Source: an uncultured Fusobacterium sp.
GTDB lineage: Bacteria > Fusobacteriota > Fusobacteriia > Fusobacteriales > Fusobacteriaceae
Direction of reading: 5' to 3'
Assembly (NCBI GenBank): GCA_900545035.1
Contig: UQXM01000094.1
Span: 1 to 7,151, forward strand
Length of the DNA stretch: 7,151 bases
This document shows, in pieces, positions 1 to 6,349 of the stretch. Numbering within the stretch: the first letter of the stretch is position 1; each line of letters begins with the position of its first letter. The notes under the pieces were generated by a model. The model was not told where the DNA came from, did not search any database, and saw only the letters and a list, made by a program, of their open reading frames with translations. The position numbers and the translations under genes were made by a program.

Positions 1-1
1 C

Positions 2-24
2 TGCTGTAATTTATAAAATCAGCA
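2..24. terminator. Possible hairpin downstream of the phospholipase gene (incomplete)
   Basis: TGCTG at 2-6 and CAGCA at 20-24 can pair, with ATTT/AAAT able to extend the stem after a two-base bulge. It lies about 20 bases beyond the phospholipase stop codon, where the operon would be expected to end. The minus-strand T-run that would prove an intrinsic terminator would lie outside the window, so this is tentative. Confidence 0.3.
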
Positions 25-43
25 ACTCTTATTTAAAAATTTT

Positions 44-2356
44 TTAATCAAGTATATATCCAATACTAAACTGATATAAAATATCGTCAAGGTCATCATT
101 ATGTGATACAGAAAATTCTATCGGTCCGATAGGAGAAAGATATCCTACTGAAAGTCCCACACCTGTATGGTAATCTTCCCATATTGTGTAACTGTTTTCT
201 TTCTCTCCTTCTTTCATATTAAATTCATTGAATGTGGCTATATTAACAGCTCCTGTCAAGAAAAGATTTGGAATAAATTCATATTGAAGTCCCAGTTTTC
301 CTGCAAAAAGATTTTTTAAATATTTTTGCTGAGGATTGTATCCAAGGAAAGAAAATTCTCTTCTTTTTGAATTGTTTACAGTTCCTCCTAGTTTAATATA
401 GCTGTCATAAGGAATACTTGTACCGTTCATGCTTCCGCCAAACAATCTGGTATTGACAGTAATTTTTTTTGTTACAGGATAGAAATAATCTGCTGAAAAA
501 GTTACTCCATAGAAATCGGAAGATTGTTTGTCAATACTTCCTCCCCAGAAATAATCAAGTTTATTTTTAAATCCTTTTTTAGCATAGTATGAAGAATCGG
601 CTTTATCCCACATGAATCTTAAAAATCCTTGTCCATAATTATCTGTTTTTAAAGCATCAAATTCAGAATAATCAAAAGTATTTATATCGTCGCAAATAGA
701 GCCGTATTTTAACGAAGCTCCGTATGAAACAAGAATTTCATTCATATATTGAGTGAAAACACTTGCTTCAAGATTTACAGCTCTGCTCTTAAATTTTGCA
801 ATTTTTTTATTATTGCTGTAAATGAAAAGAGGATTTTCATCATAATTAAGACTTATATTGAAACCAAATTTATTTTCTATTCCGTAATAGAAAAGACTGT
901 TTATTCCTGTTCCCAGATAATCTCCGCCTTTTACATAAATGTTGGTAAAGTTTCCGAATTTACCTATTGTGTTAAGGTCAGTTGCAAGTTTTATTGCTGT
1001 ATAATAATCACTTTGATAGTCAAATCCTACACCGATTGTATTTGCAGGAGTTTCTTCAAGAGCAAGATAGAGTACATCGTCTTCATTTTTATAGTATACT
1101 TTACTTATAAAATCCAGTCCGTAAAGTTTCAGAGAAAGATGATTAAGATCATCAGTTGTAAGAGTTTTATTTTCATATTGAGCTGTAATATTTTTTACAA
1201 CAGCAAGTCTGTCAGTATCATTTATTCCTTCAATGACTGTTGAAGAGAAAACAAAATTTTTATCAGAAAGAGCTTTGTGCTCTGTTTTTGTTTTCGGCAG
1301 TTTTGAAAGTTCGTTCATTTTAAGTCTTGCTGCTTCTTCTCCGGTTTTTACAATTTCTTCTGTTTTATCATAGTCAACACTGGTAAAATTTTTTAAATCC
1401 GGCTCAATCAAAATATTTGTCAGCTTTTTTTGAAAATCTGTTGTTGAAGCACTTTGAATTGCAAGAAGCTGTTCAGCAGTTGTAAAAATATTATATGTAG
1501 CTGATGTATGATCTGTAAGATCTGCTCCTACATTTACTCCGATTATAATATTTGCTCCCATATCAATAGCATCTTCTACAGGAAAATTTCTTGAAACCAT
1601 TCCGTCTATGTAATGTTTGTCGTCAATTTTTACAGGGTCAAATATTGAAGGTAGAGCTGTGCTTGCTGTAATAACTTTTGCAAGGTCGCCGCTTTTGAAA
1701 ACTGTAGGCTGTCCTGTATCCAAATTTGTTGCAACTACTCTCAACGGAATAGGAAGTTTATCGAAATCATTAATATTTTCTGCTCTGGATAAAAGTTCTT
1801 TCAAATACAGATATCCTTTTTGGCTGTTTTTTAAACTTTTTGGCAAATAAAAATTAAAATTTGAATCATATTTTATTGAAAAAGCATATTGCTCGTTTGC
1901 CAGTCTTTTTTCGAGAGGAGTATCTGTTCTGTTAGGGTTATCTTTCAGAGAATCATTAATATCAAATTCTTTCATAATATTTTCAATCTCATCGGGAGAA
2001 TATCCCACAGAATACAGTGCTCCTATAACAGCTCCGATACTGTTTCCCACAATACAGTCAATCTTTATATTATTTTTTTCCAGTTCCCGAAGAACTCCAA
2101 TATGAGCAAATCCTTTTGCTCCTCCTCCGCTTAAAACAAGAGCAACTTTTTTTCTTTGAAAATTTTCTTTTATTCTTTTTTCTTTTTCATTTTTTAAATT
2201 TGACAATTTTCCTTGAAGCATCTGTATTTGTTCTTCAAGTTTTAAAATTTCAATATCTTCTTTATATCTTGGAGTAAGATTGTCCTTGTATTCTTCTTGA
2301 GAAAAAGATGGTAAAGCTATAAATACGGCAGCAAGAAAAGCTGCAATTTTATTCAT
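44..2356 (-). CDS. fplA: FplA-like patatin phospholipase autotransporter (type Vd), 770 aa
   Basis: Outer-membrane phospholipase that presents or releases its own patatin domain. Residues 1-19 look like a signal peptide (MNK, hydrophobic core, then SFS before QEE). Residues 33-66 are charged and heptad-like, probably a helical or coiled-coil linker. The patatin domain spans about 70-350. It has the oxyanion loop SGGGAKG at 76-82, the nucleophile elbow GNSIG with Ser106, and the dyad aspartate Asp251 in YIDGM; a Ser-Asp dyad defines the family. Residues 368-435 fit a single POTRA domain. About 440-770 alternates like the beta strands of an Omp85-type 16-strand barrel and ends YQFSIGYILD. Signal, patatin, POTRA, barrel is the type Vd order known from Fusobacterium FplA and Pseudomonas PlpD. 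I start at the ATG preceded by GGGAGGTG at 5-base spacing; an in-frame upstream extension lacks a signal-peptide start. It overlaps the aroA end by 8 bases. The symbol is by resemblance; the family is very secure. Confidence 0.93.
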   Translation of the reverse strand: MNKIAAFLAAVFIALPSFSQEEYKDNLTPRYKEDIEILKLEEQIQMLQGKLSNLKNEKEKRIKENFQRKKVALVLSGGGAKGFAHIGVLRELEKNNIKIDCIVGNSIGAVIGALYSVGYSPDEIENIMKEFDINDSLKDNPNRTDTPLEKRLANEQYAFSIKYDSNFNFYLPKSLKNSQKGYLYLKELLSRAENINDFDKLPIPLRVVATNLDTGQPTVFKSGDLAKVITASTALPSIFDPVKIDDKHYIDGMVSRNFPVEDAIDMGANIIIGVNVGADLTDHTSATYNIFTTAEQLLAIQSASTTDFQKKLTNILIEPDLKNFTSVDYDKTEEIVKTGEEAARLKMNELSKLPKTKTEHKALSDKNFVFSSTVIEGINDTDRLAVVKNITAQYENKTLTTDDLNHLSLKLYGLDFISKVYYKNEDDVLYLALEETPANTIGVGFDYQSDYYTAIKLATDLNTIGKFGNFTNIYVKGGDYLGTGINSLFYYGIENKFGFNISLNYDENPLFIYSNNKKIAKFKSRAVNLEASVFTQYMNEILVSYGASLKYGSICDDINTFDYSEFDALKTDNYGQGFLRFMWDKADSSYYAKKGFKNKLDYFWGGSIDKQSSDFYGVTFSADYFYPVTKKITVNTRLFGGSMNGTSIPYDSYIKLGGTVNNSKRREFSFLGYNPQQKYLKNLFAGKLGLQYEFIPNLFLTGAVNIATFNEFNMKEGEKENSYTIWEDYHTGVGLSVGYLSPIGPIEFSVSHNDDLDDILYQFSIGYILD

Positions 2357-3647
2357 GGACACCTCCCAAATATATTTTTTTAAATTCATCAAAAAATTGA
2401 GGAAAAGTTTTTGATACACATTTTGGATTTAAAATATTTATTCCCGAAATTTTTAAGCCTGCCACAGCAAAACTCATTGCAATTCTATGGTCGTCATAGG
2501 TTGCAATATCGCAGCCTTTATATTCCGAAAAAGGTTTTGGAATAATTTTAAATCCGTCTTGATATTCAATAATATTTCCGTTTAATTTTTTTATCTCTGT
2601 ACACAGAGCAGATATTCTGTCGCACTCTTTTATCCTTAAACTTTCCACATCTTTTATAACAGTGGGAGAACCGGCAAAAAGAGCTGTTACTGCAAGAGTG
2701 GGTACAATATCCGGAGTATCGTTGAGATTTAAATTAAATCCGGAATAGTTTTCTGTTCCCTCTGCAATTATATAATCTTTTTTTTGTTCAATAACTTTCA
2801 GCCCATGTTTTTTCAAAATATCCAAAAGTTTATAGTCTCCCTGAATACTTTCAGCAAAAAAATTATTTATTTTAATTTTGCTTTTTGTTACAAGAGCAGC
2901 TGCCAGAAAATATGAAGCAGAAGACATATCTCCTTCAACAGAATATTCTGTAAGATTATTATATTTTTGGGGTAAAATTTTATAGCCTGTTGAAGTAAAT
3001 TCTGCTTTTCCTCCAAACTGCTCAATCATTTTCAGTGTCATATTCACATATGGTTTTGAGATTATGTTACTGCTTACAATTATATCCAAACCTTTTTCAA
3101 AATATGGAGCAGAAAGAAGAACAGATGAAAGATATTGACTGCTGTTTTTCCCTGAAACATGAACAGAGGTTTTTGATATTCCTTTGGCCGAAATTTTTAG
3201 AGGGGGATATCCCTCTTTCTGAAGATATTTTATTTCTGCTCCCAGTTCTCTCATGCTGTTCACAAGTTCGCCGATAGGTCTTTCGTTCATACGGGGAGAA
3301 CCTTCTATAATTATTTCGCCTTTTCCACAAGCAATATAAGATACCAAAAATCTCATAACAGTTCCTGCATTTCCCACGAATATTTTTTGATTTCCAAACT
3401 CTCTTGTTTTATTTCCTCTGACTTTTATAGTTTTTTTATCAGAAGAAATTTCTATATTGTTTCCCAGTGTTTTTAGTCCCTCTATCATATAGACAGTATC
3501 GTCGCTGAAAAGAGGATTTTTTATAATCACGGGATTTTCAGAAAGAGAAGCTAATATAAGGGCTCTGTTTGTAATTGATTTTGAGCCGGGTGTATTAATT
3601 TCAGCATAAGAATTATATACCGTTTTCGTTTTGTAAATTTCTGTCAT
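2349..3647 (-). CDS. aroA: 3-phosphoshikimate 1-carboxyvinyltransferase (EPSP synthase), 432 aa
   Basis: Cytosolic enzyme of the shikimate pathway. It joins phosphoenolpyruvate to shikimate 3-phosphate, giving EPSP on the way to chorismate and aromatic amino acids. Family signatures run in order: PGSKS at 20-24 (Lys23) with Arg28, GNAGT at 92-96 with Arg99, RMNERP at 119-124, SSQ at 169-171, DTPD ending in the catalytic Asp313, LRIKECDR at 338-344 with Glu341, DDHR at 385-388, and a C-terminal SKTFP with Lys413. The length is normal for the family. The ATG at 3647 is preferred because GAGGAG stands 7 bases upstream and the PGSKS lysine then falls at the usual position; an in-frame TTG nine codons upstream has no better site. 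The gene begins inside the last 35 bases of cca and ends 8 bases inside the phospholipase gene. No other shikimate genes are in view, so aroA is separated from its pathway partners here. Confidence 0.96.
   Translation of the reverse strand: MTEIYKTKTVYNSYAEINTPGSKSITNRALILASLSENPVIIKNPLFSDDTVYMIEGLKTLGNNIEISSDKKTIKVRGNKTREFGNQKIFVGNAGTVMRFLVSYIACGKGEIIIEGSPRMNERPIGELVNSMRELGAEIKYLQKEGYPPLKISAKGISKTSVHVSGKNSSQYLSSVLLSAPYFEKGLDIIVSSNIISKPYVNMTLKMIEQFGGKAEFTSTGYKILPQKYNNLTEYSVEGDMSSASYFLAAALVTKSKIKINNFFAESIQGDYKLLDILKKHGLKVIEQKKDYIIAEGTENYSGFNLNLNDTPDIVPTLAVTALFAGSPTVIKDVESLRIKECDRISALCTEIKKLNGNIIEYQDGFKIIPKPFSEYKGCDIATYDDHRIAMSFAVAGLKISGINILNPKCVSKTFPQFFDEFKKIYLGGVHE
2361..2367 (-). promoter_or_regulatory. 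Ribosome binding site of the phospholipase gene, inside aroA
   Basis: On the minus strand GGGAGGT lies 4 bases (5 from the GGAGG core) before the ATG at 2356. It sits inside the final Gly-Gly-Val codons of aroA. It fixes the phospholipase start so that the protein begins with a signal peptide. Ribosomes finishing aroA cover this site, which suggests translational coupling. Confidence 0.8.
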
Positions 3648-4926
3648 ATTTAAGCTCCTCAATAAATTTTTCAATAATTTTTTCTTTGTCGGGATTTTCC
3701 ATATCCAGTTGTATTGAAAAACAATGTTCCAAATATTTTTTCATGGAAGCATCATTTGAAAATCCCATTTCCAGCAAATCACTACCAGATATTATAGCAT
3801 TTTTACTGATTAATTTAAACAGACAGGTTTTTATTTTATTTCTGTTTTCCTTTTCTGTAAAATAAAGATACAGCATTTTGAAAGGAGAAACAGATTTTAA
3901 AACTTTATAAATCTCTGATTTTTTTGTAGAAGCAGAAAGTTTTTCCATAACCTCATTTTTTTCCTCATCAGTAAAAATAAAATTGCTTAATATTTTTTCA
4001 GGAAATTCAAAAAATCTTACAGCATTTATTTTATCTTTATATGGTACATCTTTTAAAAGATAGAAAATAATGAAATTCCCTCTTGATATTCTGAATTCTT
4101 CTTTGGCTTTTAAAAAATAGAAACTGTGAACTATTCTTAAAAGTTCTTCTATTGTTTCATCATTTGGGTCAGGGATATTAAGATATTTTAAAATATTGTA
4201 ATCTCTGAAGTATTTTAAAATTCCTCTCAAATTTTTTTCTGTAAAAAGAGTATAAATTTCATTTTTTAATCTCATATATGAGATTGTATTTAAAAAATTA
4301 TTATCCACAGCTTTTTTTAATAGTTGTTCCGTTTTTTCTTCCAATGAAAAATTATATCTTGCTGCAAATTTTACAGCACGGAAAATTCTGGTAGGATCAT
4401 CTTCAAAACTTTTATCATGAATAATTTTGATAATTCCGTTTTTTAAATCTTCCATTGCATTTAAAGGATCATAAAGTTCAGCTTTTTCATCAAAAGAGAT
4501 ATACATGGAATTTATGGTAAAGTCCCGTCGAATATAATCGTTTTCTAAATCAGCGGGAATAACAGAAGGCAAAGCTCCTGGATAGGGATAAGTTTCTTCA
4601 CGAAAAGATGCAATATCAATATTTGTTCCTGAATTTGTAAAGATATTATATGTTAAAAATCTTTCTGTATATCTGTGTTTCACAGGTTTAAGTTTAGAAA
4701 GAAGAGAAAGAGCAAATTCCTGAGAATTTCCTTTAAGAACAAGGTCGATATCTTTGCTGTTTCGTCCCAGAAGAATATCTCTGACTATTCCTCCCACAAG
4801 ATAAATTTTTTCTTTTCTCTCCTGAGAAAATTTATATATAATTTTTAAATTATGTTTTACATTATTTCCCAGAATACTTCGTATATTTGGGTTATATTTT
4901 TCGAGACATGATAAATAGTCGTTCAT
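3613..4926 (-). CDS. cca: tRNA nucleotidyltransferase / CCA-adding enzyme (class II, no HD domain), 437 aa
   Basis: Adds nucleotides to the 3' end of tRNA without a template. The N-terminal half is a class II nucleotidyltransferase head and neck. It has YLVGGIVRDILLGR at 42-55, the metal-binding Asp59-Ile-Asp61, RRDFTINSM at 133-141, a DP..AMEDLKNG segment at 153-164, and the nucleotide-selecting motif DDPTR at 176-180 (EDxxR in many relatives) followed by IFRAVKFAARY. The remaining 230 residues are helical and diverged, ending near an ISGSDLLEMGF motif at 379-389 typical of the tail domain. There is no HD phosphohydrolase domain as in E. coli Cca. The start ATG has AGGAG 7 bases upstream. 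It is the first gene of the operon with aroA and the phospholipase. Motifs alone do not firmly separate full CCA addition from A-only addition or poly(A) polymerase, so the family is sure and the exact specificity less so. Confidence 0.88.
   Translation of the reverse strand: MNDYLSCLEKYNPNIRSILGNNVKHNLKIIYKFSQERKEKIYLVGGIVRDILLGRNSKDIDLVLKGNSQEFALSLLSKLKPVKHRYTERFLTYNIFTNSGTNIDIASFREETYPYPGALPSVIPADLENDYIRRDFTINSMYISFDEKAELYDPLNAMEDLKNGIIKIIHDKSFEDDPTRIFRAVKFAARYNFSLEEKTEQLLKKAVDNNFLNTISYMRLKNEIYTLFTEKNLRGILKYFRDYNILKYLNIPDPNDETIEELLRIVHSFYFLKAKEEFRISRGNFIIFYLLKDVPYKDKINAVRFFEFPEKILSNFIFTDEEKNEVMEKLSASTKKSEIYKVLKSVSPFKMLYLYFTEKENRNKIKTCLFKLISKNAIISGSDLLEMGFSNDASMKKYLEHCFSIQLDMENPDKEKIIEKFIEELKYDRNLQNENGI
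3655..3660 (-). promoter_or_regulatory. Ribosome binding site of aroA, inside cca
   Basis: GAGGAG on the minus strand sits 7 bases before the aroA ATG at 3647 and inside the 3' end of cca. It decides between that ATG and the in-frame TTG at 3674. It also implies that aroA translation is fed by ribosomes terminating cca. Confidence 0.75.
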
Positions 4927-4958
4927 ACAAAATCTCCTTTTTATTTAGATTCATTTTA

Positions 4959-4987
4959 ATTATAGCATTTTTTCAGGAGAAATTAAA
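4959..4987 (-). promoter_or_regulatory. Extended -10 promoter of the cca-aroA-fplA operon
   Basis: On the minus strand a perfect TATAAT (4964 to 4959) is preceded directly by TGC, giving an extended -10 element. The best -35 candidate at 17-base spacing is the weak TTTAAT (4987 to 4982), as is common for extended -10 promoters. Transcription would start near 4952, about 25 bases before the cca ATG, leaving a very short leader with no room for a riboswitch. Confidence 0.65.
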
Positions 4988-5009
4988 ATTTGTACCTAAA
5001 TTATTGAAT

Positions 5010-5038
5010 TTGACAAAAATAATAAGTAGTTTTATAAT
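5010..5038 (+). promoter_or_regulatory. Exact-consensus sigma70-type promoter of ogt
   Basis: TTGACA at 5010-5015 and TATAAT at 5033-5038 are separated by exactly 17 bases, all three at consensus. Transcription should start near 5045, giving a leader of roughly 30 bases to the ogt ATG. It lies back to back with the cca promoter in the 148-base intergenic region. Confidence 0.8.
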
Positions 5039-5074
5039 TATTAAAGAAAGCTTTGTTTTTTTAAGGAGGATGCA

Positions 5075-5578
5075 ATGATCTATTTTACAAATTATAATTC
5101 CCCTTTTGGAAAAATGACAATGGCAGGAGATGAAAACAATCTTTTTGGATTATGGTTTGAAGGGCAGAAATATTATCAAAGTGGGATATCTGATGAGTTA
5201 ATCAGAAAAGACAATCTTTATGTTTTTAAAATTATTACAGAATGGCTTGATGATTATTTTGCAGGGAAAAATCCAAGTATAAAAAATCTTCCCTTGGCTC
5301 CAATAGGAAATGAATTCAGACAGTCTGTTTGGAAAATTTTATGTGAAATTCCCTATGGCAAAACTATTACTTATGGAGAAATAGCTGAAAAAACAGCACA
5401 TCAGAGAGGAATTGAAAAAATGTCAGCACAAGCAGTGGGCGGAGCTGTGGGACACAATCCAATTTCTATTATTATTCCATGCCACAGAGTTATTGGAAAA
5501 AACGGAAGCTTAACAGGATATGCAGGAGGAATTGAATTAAAAAGAAAACTTCTTGAATTAGAAAAGCCCAAAAAATAA
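5075..5578 (+). CDS. ogt: Methylated-DNA–protein-cysteine S-methyltransferase, 167 aa
   Basis: Direct-reversal DNA repair protein. It transfers the alkyl group from O6-methylguanine (and O4-methylthymine) to its own cysteine, once per molecule. The N-terminal part (about 1-75) is the small poorly conserved ribonuclease-like domain. The C-terminal DNA-binding domain holds FRQSVWKIL at 81-89, IPYGKTITYGEIA at 92-104, the recognition-helix stretch MSAQAVGGAVGHNP at 116-129, and the active site PCHRV with acceptor Cys136, followed by NGSLTGYAGG at 143-151. The residue matching the human arginine finger is Gln119; I recall similar sequences in Firmicutes. The ATG is preceded by AAGGAGGA at 5-base spacing. 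There is no fused AlkA or AraC-like Ada domain, so it is a stand-alone Ogt. It is a single-gene unit with a consensus promoter and its own terminator, which suggests constitutive expression; no Ada-type operator is visible. Confidence 0.95.
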   Translation: MIYFTNYNSPFGKMTMAGDENNLFGLWFEGQKYYQSGISDELIRKDNLYVFKIITEWLDDYFAGKNPSIKNLPLAPIGNEFRQSVWKILCEIPYGKTITYGEIAEKTAHQRGIEKMSAQAVGGAVGHNPISIIIPCHRVIGKNGSLTGYAGGIELKRKLLELEKPKK

Positions 5579-5618
5579 AATTCTCTAAGAAATTATTTCT
5601 CAGAGAATTTTATTTTTT
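5577..5618. terminator. Bidirectional intrinsic terminator shared by ogt and cobB
   Basis: Arms 5577-5593 and 5595-5611 form a 17-base inverted repeat with a single mismatch; in practice the AT-rich apex opens into a loop. On the plus strand the stem is followed by TATTTTTT, and on the minus strand by TTTTATTTTT. It therefore works in both directions. It fills the 38 bases between the ogt and cobB stop codons and overlaps the ogt stop codon. Confidence 0.88.
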
Positions 5619-6330
5619 AAGCTAAAAGTTCCATTACTTGTTTCATTGTATCGGCAAAACCAGTTCTGATTACAAGTTCTGCACTTCCATCTTGTGATGT
5701 TGGAGTTTCGTTTATAATTATAAGGTGTTTTCCTGTAAAATAATTCAGATAATATGCAGCGGGATAAACAGTCAGACTTGTTCCTGCAATTATAAGAGTA
5801 TCAGCTTTTTTTATCTCTCTGATTGCTTCTGCTGTTACATCTTCATTAAGCATTTCTCCGTACAGAGTAACATCAGGACGAACAATTCCGCCGCATTCAC
5901 ATTTAAAATCTCTGTCAGATTTTTTGCCGCAATTCAGGCAATACCATCTTTTTAAACTTCCGTGAAGTTCAAGAACTTTTCTGCTTCCTCCGTCTTGATG
6001 AAGATTATCTATATTTTGTGTGATGACAGCTTTTACTTTTCCCATTTTTTCCAGTTCAGCAAGAGCTTTGTGTCCTGCATTTGGTTTTACATCATTTACA
6101 GAAAGTTTTTCCACAAGATACTTATTAAAAATATCTCTGTGAGAGAAAAAGAAATCATGGCTCAAAATTTCTTCAGGCTCATATCCCATATAATTTCTTT
6201 CATTATAAAGTCCGTTTCTTCCACGAAAATCTTTTAAACCGGAATCTGTTGAAACACCTGCTCCGGTAAAAAATACTACATAGCTGCTGTCTTTTATAAT
6301 CTCTGTTAATTTTTCAATATTTTTATCCAT
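5617..6330 (-). CDS. cobB: NAD-dependent protein deacylase, Sir2/sirtuin family, 237 aa
   Basis: Cytosolic sirtuin that removes acyl groups from protein lysines using NAD+, releasing nicotinamide and O-acyl-ADP-ribose. Such enzymes typically control acetyl-CoA synthetase and other metabolic enzymes. Motifs in order: FTGAGVSTDSGLKDFRG at 21-37 (NAD binding), TQNIDNLH at 104-111, catalytic His123 in ELHGS, a compact zinc site Cys131-x2-Cys134-x9-Cys144-x-Cys146, GGIVRPDVTLYGE at 147-159, GTSLTVYPAA at 183-192, and INETP at 206-210. The overall layout resembles the short bacterial class (Thermotoga Sir2 type), with no N-terminal extension. The Tyr/Arg pair that marks class III desuccinylases is not evident. 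The start ATG has AAGGAGGTG upstream, but 12 bases from the GGAGG core, longer than usual. It lies 17 bases after the acidic protein gene and is cotranscribed with it. The symbol is a family label rather than proven orthology. Confidence 0.94.
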   Translation of the reverse strand: MDKNIEKLTEIIKDSSYVVFFTGAGVSTDSGLKDFRGRNGLYNERNYMGYEPEEILSHDFFFSHRDIFNKYLVEKLSVNDVKPNAGHKALAELEKMGKVKAVITQNIDNLHQDGGSRKVLELHGSLKRWYCLNCGKKSDRDFKCECGGIVRPDVTLYGEMLNEDVTAEAIREIKKADTLIIAGTSLTVYPAAYYLNYFTGKHLIIINETPTSQDGSAELVIRTGFADTMKQVMELLA

Positions 6331-6340
6331 ATTTACAAAA

Positions 6341-6349
6341 CACCTCCTT
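6341..6349 (-). promoter_or_regulatory. Ribosome binding site of cobB overlapping the upstream stop codon
   Basis: AAGGAGGTG is a nine-base match to the 16S anti-Shine-Dalgarno sequence and overlaps the TAA of the preceding gene (TAAGGAGGTG). The GGAGG core is 12 bases from the cobB ATG. No closer in-frame start exists in between. The overlap with the stop codon favours reinitiation by ribosomes leaving the upstream gene. Confidence 0.7.

Noticed and set aside
749..1243. Open frame of 164 codons on the plus strand within the phospholipase gene
   Set aside because: It is antisense to conserved barrel sequence, is Cys/Ile/Phe/Ser-rich as expected from a reversed AT-rich coding frame, and has no family motif.
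1617..2134. Two short plus-strand open frames opposite the patatin domain
   Set aside because: They lie antisense to the catalytic region, whose conservation explains them, and show no domain or ribosome site of their own.
3035..3330. Short open frames on both strands inside aroA
   Set aside because: Both overlap strongly conserved EPSP synthase sequence and have no recognisable protein features.
4927..5074. Riboswitch or other structured leader in the cca/ogt intergenic region
   Set aside because: The two divergent promoters leave leaders of only about 25-30 bases each, too short for such an element, and I see no stable stem there.
4887..5078. 63-codon plus-strand frame running from within cca into the start of ogt (ATGCAATGA overlap)
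   Set aside because: It would begin with TTG without a ribosome site, lies mostly upstream of the ogt promoter so would not be in that transcript, and has a composition typical of translated AT-rich non-coding DNA.
5725..6237. Plus-strand open frames opposite the sirtuin gene
   Set aside because: They are antisense shadows of a clearly conserved gene and end or begin at arbitrary points within it.
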